64,000 nucleotides of DNA from Lagopus muta (lineage: Eukaryota; Chordata; Aves; Galliformes; Phasianidae): the NCBI RefSeq assembly GCF_023343835.1, contig NC_064437.1:54014972-54078971 (forward strand). Reading direction: 5' to 3'. Numbering within the stretch: position 1 is the first letter of the stretch; each line of letters opens with the position of its first letter. This document shows positions 58,979 through 64,000 of the stretch, in pieces. The notes under the pieces are model-generated. The model had not been told where the DNA came from and did no database searches. It worked only from the letters and a program-made list of their open reading frames with translations. Both the position numbers and the translations under genes were made by a program.

Positions 58979-58998
58979 CCAATCCGCACGCTGATTGG
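58979..58998. promoter_or_regulatory. Opposed CCAAT boxes (NF-Y type)
   Basis: CCAAT and ATTGG with a 10-nt spacer sit centrally between the two transcription units, facing each direction. Confidence 0.65.
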
Positions 58999-59059
58999 TT
59001 GTCCACGGAAGCAGGACGCCCCCCTCCCGACCTATAGGACGGCCCGCCGCTTCCGCCCG

Positions 59060-59121
59060 CCCTTTGACATTTGACCTTCTCCTGGAGTACCGCTTCCGGG
59101 GGCGCGCGGAGAGCGGCGCAC
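59060..59121 (+). other. PDCD11: Probable noncoding first exon of PDCD11
   Basis: GGCGCAC then GTGAGG gives a donor after 59121. The coding part begins in the next exon at 59532, which has a clear acceptor, so an upstream exon is required. Its 5' limit is a guess. Confidence 0.45.
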
Positions 59122-59541
59122 GTGAGGTTTGGAGCGGTGCGAGTGGTGGCTTTGAGGCTGGGCCTGGGGTGGGGAGTCCGGGTCTCTGTGGGCTGAGCGG
59201 TGCGGTCTGTGCCAGTGGCTGCGGAAGGTGTTTGCTGCTTACCGCGCCTCGCTGGACTTTCATTGTACGCTTCTGTAGGTAAAGAGGCGTTCGGTATTTG
59301 ACAGACGGCTTTAAATGTGATTAATTAGCGATAAGGCACGTGTTTAGATGGCCCTTGTAATGCTTCAGCGTAGTGAAACGTCAGATACGTTGTGAGTTTT
59401 TTGTTTTTCCTCACTGACCGCCTGGGAAGCAGCTATCTGGATTTTTTCTTACACATTTTCAATGTCAGATCTAACAAGAAACAAGTCCAACAGCTGCATG
59501 TTTAACTTCTGTTTTGTCATTTGCTCTATAGAAGCGCAGGT

Positions 59542-59649
59542 ATGGCATCCATAGAAGAAAACTTTCCTCGAGGGGGAATCCAGAAGAAGCCCACAGAGAC
59601 AACAGGAAAAAAACCAAAACCAAAGTTTGAGCAGGATAACTTGTTTGAT
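59542..59649 (+). CDS. PDCD11: PDCD11 first coding exon (residues 1-36)
   Basis: The exon opens at 59532 after CTCTATAG, with 10 nt of 5'UTR, then ATGGCATCC. It encodes [16 protein letters not shown] to EQDNLFD, ending at GTATGT; human also breaks after the EQDNLFD motif. Confidence 0.94.
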
Positions 59650-62600
59650 GTATGTCAAGAGTTCCATTCACTGTCAGAATATGACCTAAAATTCTTCCTG
59701 TCCCTTACTTCTATAGTAACCTCTAGAAAAGACTTCTGCGAAGAGATAACTGCTGGCATCCTCCTTGCTTCTGATCTCTTAAAGATCCCAGCTATCTGAT
59801 ACATGTTGAATGGGATGTCAGGGAAATGCAGTGAAGATTACCAGAAGATGTTGTACAAGCATCTGGTGCTGAGATACTTGCATTGTTCCACTAGAGTTGT
59901 TGCATGCAGACAGACTAAATTTGGTCTTCCTCTGTTCCGTGGAGCATGGTGCAGTTTGCTTTTACTGCTTCTCTCTGCTCCTGTGATTCACGGTTTTATA
60001 AAAGATTGGTCTCAGCTTAAAAGGGGATATTTTAAAAGACTCCCATGAAGGCCTATAGAAATTAACATGCTTATTTCATTTTTTCTCCAATCTCATGATT
60101 TCATCTAACTTTATTCCTGACAGTAGAGTTATGCCTTAACATGGTGTTCATCTTGTTATCTACTTTTATTCTTTTCCTCTCTACTTATAATCTAATTCAG
60201 ATTCACCATGAAGAACAAACACAGAAAAGAAAAAGGAGCGAAGGGGATCATAGGCAGCAGAAAAAATTCAAGGCAGACAAAAAGGCTCCTGCTAAAGACA
60301 TTGCTGTTAGTGTTGAACCACTCACAATTCAGGTTTGTGGATAAATGTTTTATTTTGTGTGTCTCTCCCTTAATGACCTTGGTAAAAAATTTGTGTTTTC
60401 CCTCATTAAAACCTGTAACATACAGCAGGAATTCAGGATGTCTACCATACTATTATCACTGACTTGCCAAGGTAACCACTGTGTGCTGTTCTTTCTGTTT
60501 TCCCAGGAGCTCTGTGAGGGGATGCTGCTCCTTGGTTGTATAAAAGAGGTAACTGTCTTTGAGCTTGTCATCAGCTTGCCCAATGGACTTACGGGATTTG
60601 TCCCAGTCACGCAGATCAGTGATGCCTACAGTGAATTGTTGAGCAAGCAAGTGACCCAAGGGGAGCTGCTGGAGGTGAGACTGTGGGTCAGGGCTGTGAT
60701 TTCTGTCTGGGACCTAGGGGAAAATAAGTCAGAATCAACCTGAAGACTTGCTTAGGAGCCTAGTTTCTGGTGTCTTACAGATAGCTGAAGTTTGATTGCC
60801 TGCAGCAACTTAGTCTTGGTTAAATATTGCATGAACTTCATAGACAGCCTGTTAAACTTGGATAGATTTGTGCTTTCTTTTTGCTGCTGTAGTTAAATAC
60901 TGATCCTTGGCTGTAGGCAGTTAAATGAGGAAGCTAATTAAATGGTTGGAAGATGATGTGAGGATGCCAGTGTCTCACAGAGAGCTTGGAGAGAATAGCG
61001 TGGCCCTTATAATATCGTGGTGTTTCTGCATACAGAGTCCTGCTGCATAGTGCTAATGTATATTTTCTCTGAGCCCAGCTATTTCAAACTATATTTTCAG
61101 TTTCTTGATAATGCAGCTTCTTGGAAAGAAAGAGGATGGAGTAACCTCCTACTCTGTCTATCCAGTGTCAGCTCTCCCTAAGTTGTTGTGGAATATGCGA
61201 AGTGCTGGATGCTAGCCACTTAGTGGTGATGTTTTTCTTTGTCAAAGAGGGTGGTGAGGTTGGTGTCTCACTCTGAAGATGTACTTTGGTCCTCAGCTGC
61301 AACATCTTGGCTCTGTCCTGCCTGGTATTTCTATTTAAGTAAAGCTTAGCAGACTTTCCAGTATGTCTCTGCCTCTATATTGAGATTGTGGTGTTTGTGA
61401 TATTTCTGCCTTTTATTGTAGTGTTGTCAGAGATCGAGGACTTTCCTATAGGATTTTTATTTCAAAAAACTCATTCAGTAACTGTTTCTGGCCTTCTTGC
61501 ATGAATTAATGTTGTTGTATTTATACGCCTTCTTACTTTTGATCATGTTTCTGGGCAGGATTTGAATTCTCTCTCAGACCTGTACTCTCCAGGGATGTTG
61601 GTCAGATGCGCTGTGACCAGTGTTGAGAAAAGTGCCGACGGACGTCGGAGTATCAAGTTGTCCATCAACCCTAAAAATGTCAACAGGGGTCTGAATGCAT
61701 CAGCACTAACATCAGGCATGGTATGCATTCACAGCCTTTCTAGCCTTTTGAGGTGCTTCTTGCCGTGCATGAGTGGAACTCCTCAGTTTGTCCTTGTATG
61801 CTATCAGAACAGAACAGGAAGCTGCTGCCTCCAGAGGAATAGACCTGGGAGGAGAGGGCAATATTGGATTTTGGTTATGTTCTTACAGGCTGTCACCCAT
61901 GAAACCATTCACCTGATTTTTATTTATTTATTTTTTTTATTTGGGCAAATTATGCAGTTACTTCTCTCTGCATAAGTTTGTTCTTTATTTAACAGCCTAT
62001 CTCTTAGAGGTGCTTGGTTGTTTAATTTTGGTGTTTCCAGCTTTATGATTGCAGGTTTGTGTCTGCAGTTAGAGCACCTGCTGTAGTTGAGCATTCCATT
62101 TTTATTTTCATGCTACTTGTCCATTAACTCCAAACATACATACATAGCTGGACAAGGATAGAGTTCAGACTCCCATTGTCAGGTGAGCTATAAGAAAGAA
62201 TGTTGCATTTGTTCTTTGCTCTGCAAAACTGTTCTCTGGCCTCATGAAACAAGTGAGTACTTGTGTGGTAAATCTCTCCTCAGAGGTGCATTCTCTGCAG
62301 ATGCAGCTGTTTCTTCACGTTACCGAATTGCAATGCTTCCCTCCCAACAGCTGCTCTCTGGATTTGTGTCTAGTGTAGAAGACCATGGCTACCTCATTGA
62401 TATTGGAGTCAGAGGGACTCATGCTTTCCTTCCTCATCAGAAAGCCCGAAGTTACATCAAAGCAGTCAAGAAAGGTATGTAGTATTACAGTAAGAGCTGC
62501 TGAAGTTAAAATAGATGTGGAGAATGAAAGGGATTGAAGCTCACTGTGTCTGTGGTGTTAGTGCTCCTCAGTGAGCGTTGGGACATGATGGAGTCTTTGC

Positions 62601-63674
62601 AAATTGTTGAAAACAGCAGTGGCTGATAAGCAAAAAGCCACTAGGTTCCCTGTTTTCTGCCAGACCATGTTGTTGTTCCAAGCCCTCTGACCCTTGCTGG
62701 CTGTAGACCTCACTTTGTTGAGGTCTTTTAGCTTCTTAAAATAGAAGGAACTCTGAAAAAGCTTTGGAGGAAACTACGAGAGGGAACTCCTTAGTGTTCC
62801 TGGAAGGGAATTTATGCTGTGGCTTGCCTTTGTAGGGTCTGACTTGAAAATAGGGCAGAGCCTGAACTGCCTCATTGAGGAAGTAAAGAATGAGGGAAGA
62901 GTGGTCCGTTTGTCTGCTGATCGATCAGAGGTTTCTGCATCCATTGCAACAGAGCAACAGAACTGGACACTCTCTAATCTACTGCCAGGGCTGGTGGTAA
63001 AAGCTCGAGTGCAGAAGGTAAGCTGTGTTTTTGTTTGTGGGTTATTTTCTTTTTCATTATTCTTTTTTGGGCCTTCCTGAAGAGGTAAAGGTTTAAGTGG
63101 ACATGGTAGTTGGTTAGCTGGAAAACTCTGTGTTTGGGTTCAGTTACACGAAAAGAGCAGACACTGTTTTCAGCAAGGTGCTCCCGGTGGTTTCACCTAA
63201 GGTTTGATCTTTGCCATGCTTCTGATACTGTGAGTACAAAGGCTTTGGCCAGGAGATGGCAATAAACCATGGAGAAGAACAGGATGATTTTTTTTCTGTG
63301 GTCTATGCCTAGGAAAGTATTTAGCACTGTTGCAGCACTCTCAGAGTAAGGACAATATAGGGGAAAATCTGAAGGATTGTTTTTACAAAACTGTAGAAAA
63401 CAGAGTTGTTAGCAGTTGCCTATTTTGATGTGCTTGTTTAGTGCAAGGTGACTTCTTGTGAAATGTGTGAATTGCTCTCTGCTTCTGAAAACCAATTGAC
63501 TTCCTAATTATTTTTTTTTTTAATTTTTTTTTTCATCTTCACATATAATTTCCTTCACCCTTCTAGGTGGCTCCACTGGGTATCAGTCTGACCTTTCTGT
63601 CTTCCTTCACTGGCATTGTGGATTTCATGCATGTGGACCCAGAGAAATCCACAAATTATTCTCCAAACCAAGTG
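59542..63674 (+). CDS. PDCD11: PDCD11/RRP5 homolog, N-terminal part (gene continues past the window)
   Basis: PDCD11 (NFBP, yeast Rrp5) is a large nucleolar protein of tandem S1 RNA-binding domains and C-terminal HAT repeats. It is needed for 18S rRNA processing in the small-subunit processome. Seven coding exons join to the first 328 residues; the full protein should be around 1,850. Residues 1-80 hold the start [12 protein letters not shown] and a basic stretch [20 protein letters not shown], probably nucleolar targeting. S1-1 spans about 85-178 ([19 protein letters not shown]), S1-2 about 188-266 ([20 protein letters not shown]), and S1-3 starts at about 280 ([13 protein letters not shown]). 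All match human PDCD11 closely. The downstream exons lie beyond position 64000. Confidence 0.96.
60201..60332 (+). CDS. PDCD11: PDCD11 second coding exon (residues 37-80)
   Basis: 132 nt, phase 0, between CTAATTCAG and GTTTGT. It encodes a Lys/Arg-rich disordered segment ending [11 protein letters not shown] (human FEILSVESL). Confidence 0.9.
60507..60674 (+). CDS. PDCD11: PDCD11 third coding exon (residues 81-136)
   Basis: 168 nt encoding [20 protein letters not shown] through TQGELLE, the first half of S1-1. Confidence 0.96.
61559..61720 (+). CDS. PDCD11: PDCD11 fourth coding exon (residues 137-190)
   Basis: 162 nt encoding [20 protein letters not shown] and [12 protein letters not shown], the second half of S1-1 and the linker. 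Confidence 0.96.
62351..62474 (+). CDS. PDCD11: PDCD11 fifth coding exon (residues 191-232)
   Basis: 124 nt encoding [20 protein letters not shown] and [12 protein letters not shown]1-2. The donor is GTATGT. Confidence 0.97.
62836..63017 (+). CDS. PDCD11: PDCD11 sixth coding exon (residues 232-292)
   Basis: 182 nt encoding [18 protein letters not shown] to [13 protein letters not shown], the end of S1-2 and start of S1-3. Confidence 0.96.
63567..63674 (+). CDS. PDCD11: PDCD11 seventh coding exon (residues 293-328)
   Basis: 108 nt encoding [20 protein letters not shown] and [16 protein letters not shown], the core of S1-3. The donor is GTAAGG. The next exon is outside the window. Confidence 0.96.
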
Positions 63675-64000
63675 GTAAGGAAGAGGATGAAACCTGGCTG
63701 GAATTATTATGTTGCTTACAACATCTGTTATCTTCTTCAGCAGCATTTTGAGGAAGGGTGTTTTTCAGTGGAATCTTTTCTGTCTTATCTTTCATTTGAA
63801 TTATTATCATAGCTGCTTTAGGGCTGTAAAGAGCATAGCCATTCCTGGGGTAAATGGAAGACTTGTTTGGAAAGCATGAGAGACTTGTGAATGGTGGCAA
63901 ATGAGTTCTGTGGTTGTCTTCTGCTCATTGCATTGGTACCAGACTAGGCCATAAACAACGAATGAATGCAACAAAAACCCTGATCTATGGAACTGTTGAA

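Larger units (their letters stand above)
58600..59270. promoter_or_regulatory. Bidirectional ATP5MK/PDCD11 promoter
   Basis: A CpG-rich region between the divergent genes. It includes a YY1-type motif (58945-58956) and two CCAAT boxes in opposite orientation (CCAAT at 58979-58983, ATTGG at 58994-58998). GC-rich sequence with the probable PDCD11 first exon follows. No TATA box is seen. Confidence 0.75.

Noticed and set aside
59803-60048. 81-codon frame between the first two PDCD11 coding exons
   Set aside because: It lies in the intron; the spliced frame EQDNLFD-IHHEEQ matches human exon logic without it.
1-64000. CRISPR arrays, operons, tRNA/rRNA genes or an undescribed multi-gene system
   Set aside because: No regularly spaced direct repeats, no cloverleaf or rRNA sequence was recognised, and all convincing coding sequence belongs to known vertebrate genes or CR1.

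Overview
The window looks like a stretch of an avian chromosome, probably chicken or another galliform. It carries several CR1 LINE 3' ends, one still ending in the ATTCTGTG octamer repeat, and compact genes with GT-AG introns. The protein sequences are vertebrate. The gene order matches the human 10q24.33 block NT5C2-INA-PCGF6-TAF5-ATP5MK-PDCD11 (order recalled, not searched), with strands alternating -,+,-,+,-,+.

Layout. 1-6.1 kb is most likely the 5' part of NT5C2 (minus strand): intron 1, a noncoding first exon and a CpG-island promoter with NRF1 motifs. No NT5C2 coding exon lies inside, so this call rests on synteny. 6.1-9.5 kb is intergenic, with CR1 pieces, a hairpin and low-complexity DNA. 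9.57-12.71 kb is INA (alpha-internexin), three coding exons on the plus strand. 14.9-19.3 kb is intergenic. 20.9-42.9 kb is PCGF6, ten coding exons on the minus strand, including a 28-nt microexon. 42.9-43.7 kb is a bidirectional promoter shared with TAF5. TAF5 runs from 43.7 to 53.3 kb in eleven coding exons on the plus strand. ATP5MK lies at 56.9-57.2 kb in two coding exons on the minus strand. A second bidirectional CpG promoter near 59.0 kb serves ATP5MK and PDCD11. PDCD11 starts at 59.54 kb and runs off the right edge; seven coding exons are visible.

For INA, PCGF6, TAF5 and ATP5MK, joining the listed exons gives one open frame from ATG to stop: 423, 325, 786 and 59 residues. The PDCD11 exons give the first 328 residues without interruption. 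The genes are a conserved neighbourhood, not a pathway: neuronal intermediate filament, polycomb PRC1.6 RING protein, TFIID/SAGA scaffold, ATP synthase accessory subunit and rRNA-processing factor. I see no CRISPR array, operon or new multi-gene system. The most unusual items are the INA protein (very short head, one lysine in 294 residues of exon 1) and the promoter architecture: a ZNF143-type motif between PCGF6 and TAF5, and a YY1-type motif over the TAF5 start codon.
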